Origin: Rotaria sp. Silwood1
Taxonomy: Eukaryota; Rotifera; Eurotatoria; Philodinida; Philodinidae
Direction: 5' to 3'
NCBI GenBank assembly: GCA_905250075.1
Contig: CAJNOP010000209.1
Location: 95,452-159,451, forward strand
DNA length: 64,000 nt
Within the stretch, counting starts at the first letter, position 1; each line of letters starts with the position of its first letter. The position numbers were made by a program, and so were the translations under genes. Shown here in pieces: positions 34,833 through 45,822 of the stretch. The notes under the pieces were generated by a model. The model was not told where the DNA came from. It ran no database searches and saw only the letters and a list, made by a program, of their open reading frames with translations.

Positions 34833-36596
34833 TTTCCATCTAACAAATATAAATAAATAAGAGATTAGTATTAAAAGACAGACGAGACAAGAAAGATCAA
34901 TACTGAAAAATCACAAATTAACTGTTCGAAAATAAAATAGATCATTTATTATTTTTCCTGTATCGCTATTCGAGTTTGGTGTGATTGTCGTGACCAACAT
35001 TGACGAGAGTAACGATATCAGTCATGAAATTTCATCAAAAATTTAATCAGTTTGAATAGTTATCTGATATGAAATGATTCAAATAATATAAAAATAAATA
35101 TGGCTTCGCAACCACTCATCTTTAATCTTAATAACGTGAACGAAACAGATCTATAACATAAAAATCATGAAGTTTGATTTGTTTTTGAACTTAGTCATTT
35201 GATTATCTGTGTTTGTTTTTGTGGATGTTAATAATTTCGAGAACTCATTTATCGAGGCTCAAAATGGTCTAGGCTGGATCAAAGAAAACCGACTTTTAGG
35301 CTGTGTTGATTCTGATTAGTTCACCTAATAAAAATTCTTCTCGAACATAATCTTATTTTCCAGAATAATTGAAGTTGTTTATAATCATTATTATTTTCTC
35401 TTCTGTCTGACGGTTACAGTTAGAAATTATGTAATATACTTAAGTATATGAAGTTTCAATCAGCTGAACAGCTTATGAGATTAGTAAAAAAAGTTCGCAA
35501 TCGAATTGAACTCAAATGATCTGAAACCGATGACAAACTTTTGTCATATTACTTCAAATTAATGATTAGATCTTTTTCTTACGAACAGGAGTCATTATGT
35601 GTTCATTTCATCTGATTAGACTAAATTTAGACATGTAGTAACTTGATTTCGTATGTAAGAAATTAATAATCGCTCCATTCAACGATATATAACAAGAACT
35701 GATCATTATTAATTTTTGCTGAAACTAACGAAAGTTGATTGACGAATTGCAGTTTAATGTACTGAACTGGAGCTGACACGTATCTTCACATAGTTAATCA
35801 CATTCAAACAATTTTTCTGTACAAATATACAGTTGAAAACAAAAAAGAGAATAGTATATTTCATCTAAATAAATTAAGCTTTAGAAAATAAAAATAAAAA
35901 GACGAATAATATTGACAAAACCAATATTTGTCACTCGAATCAAACAGCTGTATCAGCTTCAACCCTAACTATGCAACCAATTGAAATAAGTCGGTGTTCA
36001 TTTGAAAATCGATTCATGGGCGCCCACGGTAAAAAGGTATTAATCCAGTCCATCCAATGGTTTTCGTTTCAAAAAATTTCAGTCTCTTTGGAGCCCTAGA
36101 ATCTAAAGTTATTAGGATGAATGAAAAAAATTGATACTGAATAATACAATATTATAACAGACTTCAATTACGTTGGAGTTTTCTTTTTCATTCAAAGGAA
36201 ATATTTAATTATTGTGTTAAAAGCAATTGTTTTTTGTTTGTAACTATATGTTTATTGCTAAACACTGCTGTTTACTTCTCAATGAGAGTCGTCTATTGTA
36301 TGTTTTAAAATTTCTTAGATTGTAAAGTATATTAGAAATAATTTTATTCAAAAAACTAATATTTTTAAATGATGATTTCATTTTTTTTTAAATATGAATT
36401 CTGGTAAAATAAATTGCAAAAGCTAAAGTTCTAATTTAGTCTTATTTAACTTTGTCTAACTAGTTTTTGTACTCTATGATAGAAATTCTTTATTCATATT
36501 AAAATTTGGAAAAACTTCAAGTAAAATTGTATTGAATAACATCTCAGAATATTTATTAACATGTAGAAATTGATCACTTGATCATATATTTCAATC
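34833..36596. other. AT-rich intergenic DNA
   Basis: No gene or repeat recognised. Confidence 0.4.
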
Positions 36597-36793
36597 GGGT
36601 GGGTGTGGGTGATGTTTGTCTTGTCTTCATACACACATTCACACCCACACACCCCACACCCACCCCATCCACACCCACCCACACCCCACACCCACACCCC
36701 ACCTACACCCTATTCCCACCACACCCACACCCACCCACACCCACCCACACCCACACCCCACCCACACCCTACTCCCACCACACCCACACCCAA
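36597..36793. repeat. Telomere-like inverted pair 8
   Basis: A short G-rich half (GGGTGGGTGTGGGTGATG), a spacer (TTTGTCTTGTCTTCATAC), then about 150 bases of C-rich units. Within these a block of about 75 bases, ending ACACCCTA.TCCCACCACACC, is repeated twice in tandem. Strongly asymmetric. Confidence 0.8.
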
Positions 36794-38159
36794 ATTACAT
36801 CAAAGAGTGTAACTGTGAAATAAAATTTAAACATTTACAATAGAAGATTGTTGAAATAATAATAAAAAGACAAGACAAACAGATCTAAAAGAACACTTGA
36901 TAAAATACGAATTTTTGCAAATTTCTATTAATAACAAAATTGTTTTTTTTTTGCCTTGTCATAAATTTGAAAAAAATTTAAAAAAAAAGAATTTAAACAT
37001 ATTTAATCTATGAGACATTAAGTTTTCATTGTTTTTAAAAGAATTCTAAGAAAATTTTTCATAGAAATATTAAAAAAAGATAAGTGAAACAATTTTGAAG
37101 ATTTATATAAGACTCGAAAATAATCATTTTTTGTTATAATTGAGATCTTATTCAATTTGTTTTGTTAATCATTGAAGAGCAATAAAAGATCTTTCGATAC
37201 ATATACATATATCTCAAAGTTTTCTTTGGATGATACTTCAAACGGAAAACAAATTAATTTGAATAACATCGAAAAATTGAAAAAAGTTCGAATGACTTTC
37301 TCAGTATTAAATATTCATAGAAAATTGAAAAGTTATTTTATTCTCATTGATAAAAAGAATTTTTCAATGTTGATATTTAGAAAATAGATATAGTAAATCA
37401 AACTTTGAAATATTATTAGAAATTTCAATAAAAAATATCATTATTAATAAATTATGAAAAAAAAACCTGTTTTAATTTTTTGTCAACTATTTACTCAAAC
37501 TATTCTTGTTTTATCTTAAACTTACGGTAAATCACATATTTTAATCTTTTTTATGTATTTTATAAACTTGTTTAAAGTTATAATTATCTATTAAGATCAG
37601 TAAGAAGAATTTTTTGTTTGAGACTTAGAATATTGATATTTTTGGTTTATAATGAAGAGATTTTTGGATGGTTTACTTTTCTATTAAAAAAAAACAGAAT
37701 AGATTGGAATTCTCAAGCATAAAATTGAATAATATTAAATGAAAAAGAGAAGAAATGATTTTATAATTATACTTCTATTGATTGTTGAGATATTCACCAA
37801 ATAAATGTCAAATAAAGACAAAGCAATACGTTATAAACTAAGATTGATTATAATTTTTTCAATGAAATCGTTTTAAAATAATATCGATATAGTTAATTTA
37901 TTGATGATAAAATCTTTTAATAATTCTCTTAAGTTCTTCATCTGAAAAAATTGTGATATTATATTAAGATATTCTATCCAATTAAATTTTTTTCTTTTTA
38001 TATCAAATACAAAGATTAAATTATTACCAAGTTTTTATTTTCTTATGACTGAAGAATATATGCTCATAATTATTATTCAGATTTTAACGGTCGATTGAAA
38101 AGTATTTTGCACAACTTTAAAATTCTTATTTCTTGCGTTTTACTCATGCTTTATTTCTG
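36794..38159. other. Very AT-rich intergenic DNA
   Basis: No gene recognised; many homopolymer runs. Confidence 0.4.
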
Positions 38160-38486
38160 ATTTTTTTTACACAACATGCACACGCTATGGGCATATAGAA
38201 TTACATAATCAAACAATCGAAAACAGTTTTTTTTCTTCCCATTGTCCTAAGTTTGCTTGAAGGTCAATTTTCTGCGTTTAAACAATATTAATGTTAATTA
38301 TATTTTAGTTTCTAATAAATTCATCTTTTCAATTGTACCTCTATTTGTGTCCTTCAATGATTATCATGAATTTTATCAAGAAACATTGAACAAAACTCTT
38401 GTATGAGTCAAACTCTATAAGCATTTGGTATGTTGTTCCAGTTTGCCATAAACTTGATTTTTGTCCTGCAACAACTAGTGATGATA

Positions 38487-38632
38487 TACCATTTGTTCAA
38501 TTCGATGATATAGGTTTTACCCGAACTATTGAGTAATGTTTAGGTAAGCTTCTGTCATTTATCCAAATACACTTTGCTAAAAATGCATATATTTCCGATA
38601 ACTTTAGCATCATCGAATTAGACAAATTATAC
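38487..38632. mobile_element. MITE nested in the left arm of the foldback
   Basis: About 145 bp absent from the corresponding place in the right arm (near 38890). It has its own inverted ends: ATTTGTTCAATTCGATGATA at the left and ATCATCGAATTAGACAAATT at the right. Confidence 0.75.
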
Positions 38633-38693
38633 AGTGGGTACCAAAATTGATCAATCACCTTAATGAACTTTTTTGTTTTGTTCATACCTCAGA

Positions 38694-38793
38694 NNNNNNN
38701 NNNNNNNNNNNNNNNNNNNNNNNNNNNNNNNNNNNNNNNNNNNNNNNNNNNNNNNNNNNNNNNNNNNNNNNNNNNNNNNNNNNNNNNNNNNNN
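38694..38793. other. Assembly gap (100 N)
   Basis: Exactly 100 N, which is a conventional gap size, so its true length is unknown. Confidence 0.99.
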
Positions 38794-39182
38794 AAAACCA
38801 GACAGTTCTAGCTTATTTAGCGTCTGAGGTATGAACAAAATAAAAAAGGTCATTAAGGTGGTTGATCAATTTTGGTATCCACTGTGTATCACCGCTGACT
38901 GCTGCAGGACAAAATCAAGTTTAAAGCAAACCAGATCAACATACCGAATGTTTATAAAACTTGACCCATATAAAATTTTTGTTCCATGTTTCTTGATAAA
39001 ATGCATGATAATGATTGAATGATACAAATACAGTTACAATTGAAAAGATGAATTTATTAGAACCTAAAATATAATTAACATTAATATTGTTGAAACGCAA
39101 AAATGAACCTTCGGGCAAGCTTAGGACAACGGAGAGAGAAATAATCATTTCCGATTGTTTGATTATGTAATTTTATATGTCC

Positions 39183-39282
39183 ACAGTGTGTGTATTTTGT
39201 GTAAAAAAAAGGGTATGGTTGTCCTTCCTACTTAAGCCCACATTTACCCACATCCGCGCCACTCACACTCCATCCCCACGCT
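39183..39282. repeat. Telomere-like inverted pair 9 (weak)
   Basis: A weak G/T-rich half (GTGTGTGTATTTTGTG, then GGGTATGG) followed by CCCACATTTACCCACATCC and more C-rich sequence. It overlaps the right end of the foldback. Confidence 0.5.
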
Positions 39283-39339
39283 CGATATAGGTGAAAAACA
39301 ACAGAACAAATGTAAACTTACGTCATCGTATAGTAAAAA

Positions 39340-40359
39340 CAGGGTGGCCAGATCTTCTGAAAAGTAGGGAAACTTTCTGAAATTTGAAGTTCTTTCTGAA
39401 TTTCTTCTGCTCTTCTGATTTTTTCTGATTGTAGTGTTTCCTTCTGCATTTTCCCGAATTCGACACTACTTTCAGATCCCAGCTTTGCTATTACAGTTCA
39501 GGAAAGTTACAACACATTACCATTATAGATGAATATTGCGCCACTTTTTTCTCAATGATCCGTCGGTTATTTCTGAATCATATAGACAAGTTCGGCTACA
39601 GAAATGCGCTAGAACTTTATAATTTTTTATTTCAACCGTCTTATTTGATTAAACATTACACAGACAAAAGCTAAACTATTGAATAGTGGGCGTTAACATG
39701 ATCGGAGTTGATTCTGAAGAGAAACAAAGCGAAGTAAATTCATTACCATCAGCAACATCATCTCGAGTAAAGAAAAAAAGAAGTTCTTCGTAAAGATTGG
39801 GTATTCATTGACGAGTATTCATCTTGGTTACAAACAATAAATAAAACATTTAACTAGAAATACTAATAATTATTCTTGCAATTAGTTTTAGAAAAATATA
39901 TTATTTCACAAAAAAATTGCTGAAGCAAGTTCGAAAAATGGAAAATATAACTAAGGGTTCAAAAAGTGTGTGCTACATAATCTTTTTTTTCTTGAGTTTC
40001 TTAACTTAGAGAGTACATATATGTATATGAGTCTTTTGTACTTTCTCGTGTATATATTTTTCATCTAGTGAAAAAATTCGACGCATTGTGTCTTCTATTA
40101 GTTGTTTTTCTAGCATCAGCTAAATGTTATTTTCACTATATTGTCTTTCTTTATAGTGAAGAACCTTTGAAAATAAAGTACAGATGAATGAAATAAACGT
40201 AGTGGAGCATTTGATGTCAGGAATTGAACATGGAAGTCGCTAGTTCGAAGAAAAACAGTCTTTCTGATAAGTTTCTGATTTTCCGAAAAAATTTTCTGAT
40301 CATTTTCCGATTTTCATAAAAAAGTTTCTGATTTTTGAATTTTCGATCTGGCCACCCTG
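39340..40359 (+). mobile_element. hAT-like non-autonomous transposon with 8-bp target duplication
   Basis: 1020 bp bounded by perfect 15-bp inverted repeats, CAGGGTGGCCAGATC (39340-39354) and GATCTGGCCACCCTG (40345-40359). It is flanked by a perfect 8-bp duplication AGTAAAAA (39332-39339 and 40360-40367), as hAT elements make. Subterminal regions are rich in TTTCTGAT units in direct orientation. Around 39790-39857 a short frame reads VLRKDWVFIDEYSSWLQTIN, which resembles the start of BED-finger-type hAT transposases. This suggests an internal-deletion derivative of an autonomous copy. Confidence 0.85.
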
Positions 40360-40550
40360 AGTAAAAAATATATTAGCTCACTAGTTACAAATAGTCTATA
40401 TGTATGCTATACGAAAACGAAAAAACATTCGATGATGTGTTATATATTTAGTCATCATTGAATAGTGCAGAATGTAATTGTACCATGTCAGTTTTATCCA
40501 ACATACCGTTAGTCTATACAGAATTTATTTTTGCAGTTTTTCTGCAAAAG

Positions 40551-40636
40551 TATGGGTGTGAGTGAAATAACACCCCGCACTCACACCTATACGGACGCCT
40601 ATACCCACAACCATATTCACACGCACGGCTCACCCG
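40551..40636. repeat. Telomere-like inverted pair 10
   Basis: TATGGGTGTGAGTG, a very short spacer, then CACCCCGCACTCACACC and ATACCCACAACC. Confidence 0.65.
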
Positions 40637-40639
40637 AAT

Positions 40640-40871
40640 TTCACCAATAAGACTTTCGCCAATATATCCTGAAGGCTTTCGTCCATTGGCAAGAGTGCAA
40701 TACACATGCACAAGTGGAACTTGTAGATGAACTCAAAACAGCAAGATAAACTCTGACATTCCATCCACCTCACAGGAATCAAACATTTGTACTCATCTGT
40801 GACAAATGGCAAGTCTTATTGGTGAAGTTTGAGAATCCCACACCCACACTGACACACGCATTCACACCCAA
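40640..40871. repeat. Inverted repeat followed by a C-rich telomere-like tract
   Basis: TTTCACCAATAAGACTT (about 40648) is the inverse of AAGTCTTATTGGTGAA (about 40812), enclosing about 150 bp. Immediately right lies a C-only telomere-like tract, CCCACACCCACACTG through CATTCACACCC (40838-40870). Pair 10 lies immediately left, so the whole unit may be one composite telomere-like element with a longer loop. Confidence 0.55.
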
Positions 40872-41049
40872 TAGTCGCTAATATTTGTAATTCGTTAGTT
40901 TGGCAATGAGAGCTTTAACTTGACCCGAATATGCGTAGTGTCTTTCACTTACAATACAAACACTCCCATTGTAAGTATCACGAATCATTAATGTCTCTCA
41001 AACATGTCTTTCAATTCGTCCTTCTGTTGTCATTGAACGTAGTTATGCT

Positions 41050-42432
41050 TTATTTGGAATCCACGCGATGCCACTTACTTCCTAGAAATGTGTTTTCCCT
41101 AATACCTTTGATTTGTTCAGCAAGTTTTTTTATGATCTTGTTTTCTACTAACAAGTCTAGAGTTCCGTATAATCTATTGGCACCGCAAACAATATCACCC
41201 CAATTTAAATCGATGACACCAGATGCTTTATCGATTTTTCCAGCAGCTACATTACACCATCGACCTTCCGGATGATATCCTAACCAAAATATGAGTTCAT
41301 TAAATTGGCTGATATAATAATTACCACCATCATTACATTTCCAATGACCTGTCAGCTCGTCAGAAGTGCTACTCCAATATATAGGAAGCCCAGTAGGAAT
41401 AGGGTCTTGATGGTATTGTGCTGATACTCGACTCCACGACTTTGTGAGAAAACTATTTTTCGTATCGAGTATCTTAGTCATTGTTGCATAATCAAATGAT
41501 ATTTGTATATCAATATCACCTGTGTAGCGATCTCTTCCAGTCGGTATATCGCCGAATGCTAAGTGTATAACATCTTCATCGTCAATAATTCCATAGCCAA
41601 CGTGAGACCAGCTATAGTCTCTATTTTGACTTGATCTTCCATACCAAAAAACTTTTCGTCCATATTGACAAATAAAATAATCGCCATCATCATTCGATTT
41701 CCATACGCCGGATAAATTTCGAACAGTCGCTTCCACTAGTAATACTGGTATTTGATATTCTATTCCTCTATGTTTCTCAGTTTTTGTGCCAAGCACACGG
41801 AAATATGTATATGGCTTTAATAATACTTCAGCTTCTCTTGGATAAGCTGACTTATCACTAATATCACCACAACAATGTGAAAATATTTTTGGAATTATTA
41901 TTTCAAAAACTGTATTGCATTGAGCAAACTGCGCAGCGACAGCAAATCTTTTCGATGCTGATGAAAATCCAGACCAAAAAAATGTTCGATCCTTTTTATA
42001 CTTTGCTAATTGTACAGTATTTAGTAGAAATCCTCTATACACTGTACCATGAAATGGATACGAATTTAAAGCATTTATTAGAACATTTATATAAGGATAA
42101 ATTACATCTAGTTGTTCTTTGTTATCGCTTCTAATGCAACTATTCATTTCGTAAACAAGAAATGTTTGCCTTGTATATGCCAATATGCATAAAGTTGGCT
42201 CATCAGTACTATTTTCTAGGAATGGATTGGTCACTTCGTTGATCTCATTCTGGTTACGTTTGATGAGTTTTCCAAAATATCGAATTGCTTCGATAACGCT
42301 ACCAGACCGTGATGCCTCGAAAAGTATTTTGAAATTAGTAGAAACAGTATCCGAATAAGAATTTGGTCCTTCAATAGCTCGAAATCTATGTTTACCATCA
42401 CGCTGCTGTCTCTCTTCAATGTGAGTGTCCAT
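41050..42432 (-). CDS. ADP-ribosyltransferase with two C-terminal beta-type repeats
   Basis: Intronless, 460 aa from the ATG at 42432. The ART domain spans about residues 30-235: Arg133 in VYRGF, the Ser motif in FSSAS (157-160), and Glu200-Ala-Glu202 in PREAEVLL. This is the R-S-E pattern of arginine-directed mono-ADP-ribosyltransferases. Two repeats of about 75 residues follow, at 239-312 (LSGVWKSNDDGDYFICQYG, then WSHVGYG) and 360-429 (LTGHWKCNDGGNYYISQFN, then WCNVAAGKI). Each has the pattern GxWKxNDxGxYxIxQ and ends in GDIxxGxxRxxGxLxI. They look like small beta-sheet modules known mostly as unnamed domains, perhaps ligand binding. AATAAA overlaps the stop codon. Unlike the first ART gene there are no TPRs, so the two share only the catalytic domain. 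Confidence 0.8.
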   Translation of the reverse strand: MDTHIEERQQRDGKHRFRAIEGPNSYSDTVSTNFKILFEASRSGSVIEAIRYFGKLIKRNQNEINEVTNPFLENSTDEPTLCILAYTRQTFLVYEMNSCIRSDNKEQLDVIYPYINVLINALNSYPFHGTVYRGFLLNTVQLAKYKKDRTFFWSGFSSASKRFAVAAQFAQCNTVFEIIIPKIFSHCCGDISDKSAYPREAEVLLKPYTYFRVLGTKTEKHRGIEYQIPVLLVEATVRNLSGVWKSNDDGDYFICQYGRKVFWYGRSSQNRDYSWSHVGYGIIDDEDVIHLAFGDIPTGRDRYTGDIDIQISFDYATMTKILDTKNSFLTKSWSRVSAQYHQDPIPTGLPIYWSSTSDELTGHWKCNDGGNYYISQFNELIFWLGYHPEGRWCNVAAGKIDKASGVIDLNWGDIVCGANRLYGTLDLLVENKIIKKLAEQIKGIRENTFLGSKWHRVDSK

Positions 42433-45400
42433 TGAAAATAATCTTCTACTTGATTTCAGTTAAAATCTAAAAAGCACAAATGTTCCTAATTATATTAAGA
42501 GGTCTGAATAATATCCCCTAAAAAGCGGCAAACTGTTCCGCTTGCAGCAACAATACTTCACCTCCAACAAATCCAAAGTGCAATCTTTTTCTAGATACTG
42601 ACATCTATCATTTCAGAAGATTCACACGACGAATATCCATTGTTATCCTGACAAGAAGAAGTGAACAATCCCTTAAACAGAAATGAATCGAATTTCCCTT
42701 TCATCTCAAGAATAATTTCTGGTATAAATTGATTTTTCCCAAGAGAAATGAAAAATTTTATGGGAACCGGTAACTGTGCATGAAGCTGCGCTTTTTTATT
42801 GGCCCACACTCTTATTCACACATCATATTTCTTGCAATCTTTTTAAATCAGTATTCCCATCATATAGTAGCTTTGTTTCTGACGCTTAAAATACTCTTTC
42901 TACGTAGTCTAAGGAATTTTTATAATAAGTTACTCATCGATATGAAATAATCAAAATCAACTATACCGTACGAATTTCAGTCATACGACCTTCCAACTTT
43001 GTCGAATGTCGTGTGTGCGAGGCGAGTTTCATTTTACTTGTATGACTTATTTGTTTTTTTTTACGTCAGAACAACGCTACGGTCGTTTACTGGTTGTTTA
43101 CGCTTCATTTGCTCTTTTTCTTTTTTTTTCTTTTCAGCTGCACATTTTTTTTTTCGGGAGAACAGAACAGCAATATTATTAAAGTATTCAAATAACAAAG
43201 CGTATATAACTGATTGTAAGTATGTAGAAATTCAATTTACAGTTAGTATATATACTTATGTCAAACTCTCTATGAAACTTAGTTATTGACATTGTTGAAA
43301 AAGCGGGTTTGGATGTGGGTGTGGGATGAGTGTGTATAACTACCACGATATCAAGGATATTTCGCTGTTGCTGAAATAATCGTATCAAGTAGCAGTAGAT
43401 GCTAGTATAAAAGATTCAAAACTAATAAAATCTTGAATTAATACATAATATCATTTTCTATTTTCCAAAGAAATAGAATCATCTTTTAATGGTTTTTGTT
43501 GTGCATGTGTGTGTGCGGATAACAACAGTAACACCCGCATCTTAGTGGAAGATGGCACATATTATAAAATGTAAGACATTTAATTTTTAACAGAGAATTT
43601 ATTTAATAGTCGATAATAAGTAACCTTCGCAAGACCGATGTACTATTTAGTATCCTTTGTTTAAAAAATTAAGATACAAATTGTTACCTTTCATTGGTAA
43701 TTGCTAAACACATAACAAAGAATAATTTTGCATTCGAAGGAAAAAAAACAAGTGATGAATAGGATTTATCCTTTTTTGCAACAATGAACTTGCTTATTTT
43801 CTTTGTTTTTGTGAGCAAAATATGGTATAGAATAGTTACAATTATCCAAACCTATTTTCACTTTGGGTTATAGACTTTATATATTGACGATTATAATACA
43901 CAGAGAAGTTATTCAAGAAAAAAAGACATATGAAGTCTTTAACTAACTATGATATCAAACAAAAATTTGTTTAAGATAAATGATAAAGACTCTGTTATCT
44001 GTTCGGTTTATTGAAACTATCATCCTCTTATGTATATATATGCATGATACCAATCTGACAAAGCTTATGTGAAAAGAGAAGGAGTAAATAGTGTAAAATA
44101 AAATGCCAATAAGATAAACATGCGCATGAAATTAAACAATCAAAAATATTTCATCACCTTCTTTTTTATATGAAAAGCCCAAAAAAATGGGACCTTATAT
44201 AATGAAACGAATATGAAAACCAATGTGTTCTAGTTTGATGGATTTCAAGAAAAATGGTTTTTTTTTTTTATTCAGAATTATCGAACTAAAGCGATAAAAA
44301 TCAATGTTTCAATTCATGAACCCGAAATACCCTTTTCCTCCTACAGAATAGAAATCCATACCTACAGGAAGAAAAGGAGAAGTACTGATGTGATCTAATC
44401 TAAGGAAAGGATCATATTTAAAGTAATCTGTATGCTCGATGTATGAGTGAAAGGCTATTTGTAGTCATTTCCATTCGCAATGAGACAGTTCAAGCAATGC
44501 TCAGATCTTCTTTTGAACGTATTTCTTAACCAATTTGTTAGTATGCATTTTTACTAAAGTCGGTTATTTCGTAAGCGTTAATAGTTGATTTCTTTCATTT
44601 TATTTTTCTCAGTTTAAATGCAAAAATATTCTGTCGAAGTATTTCATACGTTCGACAGTGGAGCACATGAAAGCAAAGAACAAAAAGCGCTTTGTTTTTC
44701 GATTTGGTTTACATCTATCATCATGTCGTACTGGCAAAACGAGTGTTGCTTCCCTAGCAGATGCTTCTCAATCATACTTAATAAATTTATTACAGAGACA
44801 CTCACATTAACATTCACGACCTGAACGCACATCCTAGTACATTCATTCTATAGATAACGACATCTGTGATTGAATTCTACCATAGGTAGTTTCTTATTGA
44901 CAATACTAAAACCAATTACTGTTGCATTCATTTAGAAGGAGTGTCAATTGAGAACACTATATACATGCGTTTTTTCTTCCTCTTTTTTTTAGTGTCAATA
45001 AAATACTTTTGCTTTGTTTTTTTTGCCATAGCGTGTTATGCTTTATCTCTTTTCTAGCATTTTTCTGCATGCACAAAACGCAAACGTGACATCGACATCA
45101 ATATACAATATTTTTCTCTTTTCTATAAGTTAATACAATGCATAAATGGTAATATAGTAGTCTGTGAAACGCTGTACGACGATTCAAGTCGATAGATCGT
45201 ACAACATTATGTCAAAATTTCTCCATCTGGATTGTTATATCTAAATGTTTATGTATTAGGTGTATAATGAAAAAACACTCACGTACACACTTGAGTAGTT
45301 GTTAATGAAGCCATTGGTAAAGTTGAAATTTTGATTTTATTTTCAATGTGGATGAGAATCTCCTGCTCACCTATATCTACATTCACACTTCAAAATATCT

Positions 45401-45822
45401 AATCAATATTTTGGCGATATTTATATTTCTGTCTATCGACATATAAACCCGAGAAAATTTGCGACGAAGATTAAGAGTTTACTTTCGCTTCGAGTTCTAG
45501 ACTTTTTTATATGTAGATCCACAAATTTCATTAACTTTCACATTAGGTAACGAAATACCGTTTTTAAGAATTAATACATGCATAATTTAAACTATGAAAG
45601 TTCAAATTTTCATTGAATTCAATTATCAAGTTTTATATCATTAAACAGAATAATCATCTAAGATGAAAATAGGATGTGGTTATCTGGTTGCGTATGTTTT
45701 TACATCTAAAATCCTATCCATTGAAACGCTATCATATCTAATATTGATTTTGTCATCGGTTAGAGTTGTTTATAAAAATTCGACTTTCTTAACGAAACTT
45801 GTACACTGATTCAGATAAAACA
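42433..45822. other. Intergenic DNA with minor telomere-like tracts
   Basis: A G-only tract lies at 43303-43337. Weak pairs are at about 43508-43542 (GTGTGTGCGG then ACACCCGC) and 45345-45395. Short frames here have no protein character. Confidence 0.4.
43303..43352. repeat. Telomere-like G-rich tract 12 (half only)
   Basis: GGGTTTGGATGTGGGTGTGG then GATGAGTGTG with only a vestigial C-rich partner (ACTACCACG). Confidence 0.5.

Larger units (their letters stand above)
38160..39205. mobile_element. Foldback element with an N gap at its centre
   Basis: The left arm (about 38160-38693) is the reverse complement of the right arm (about 38794-39205). Matching blocks include ATTACATAATCAAACAATCG with its complement near 39170, TTGTCCTAAG with CTTAGGACAA, and TTAATGAACTTTTTTGTTTT against AAAATAAAAAAGGTCATTAA beside the gap. 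The 100-N gap (38694-38793) sits in the loop, as expected if the hairpin blocked assembly. The left arm has an extra insertion (next entry). Non-coding. Confidence 0.8.

Noticed and set aside
40931-42134. Forward-strand frames over the second ADP-ribosyltransferase gene
   Set aside because: Shadows of the minus-strand gene.
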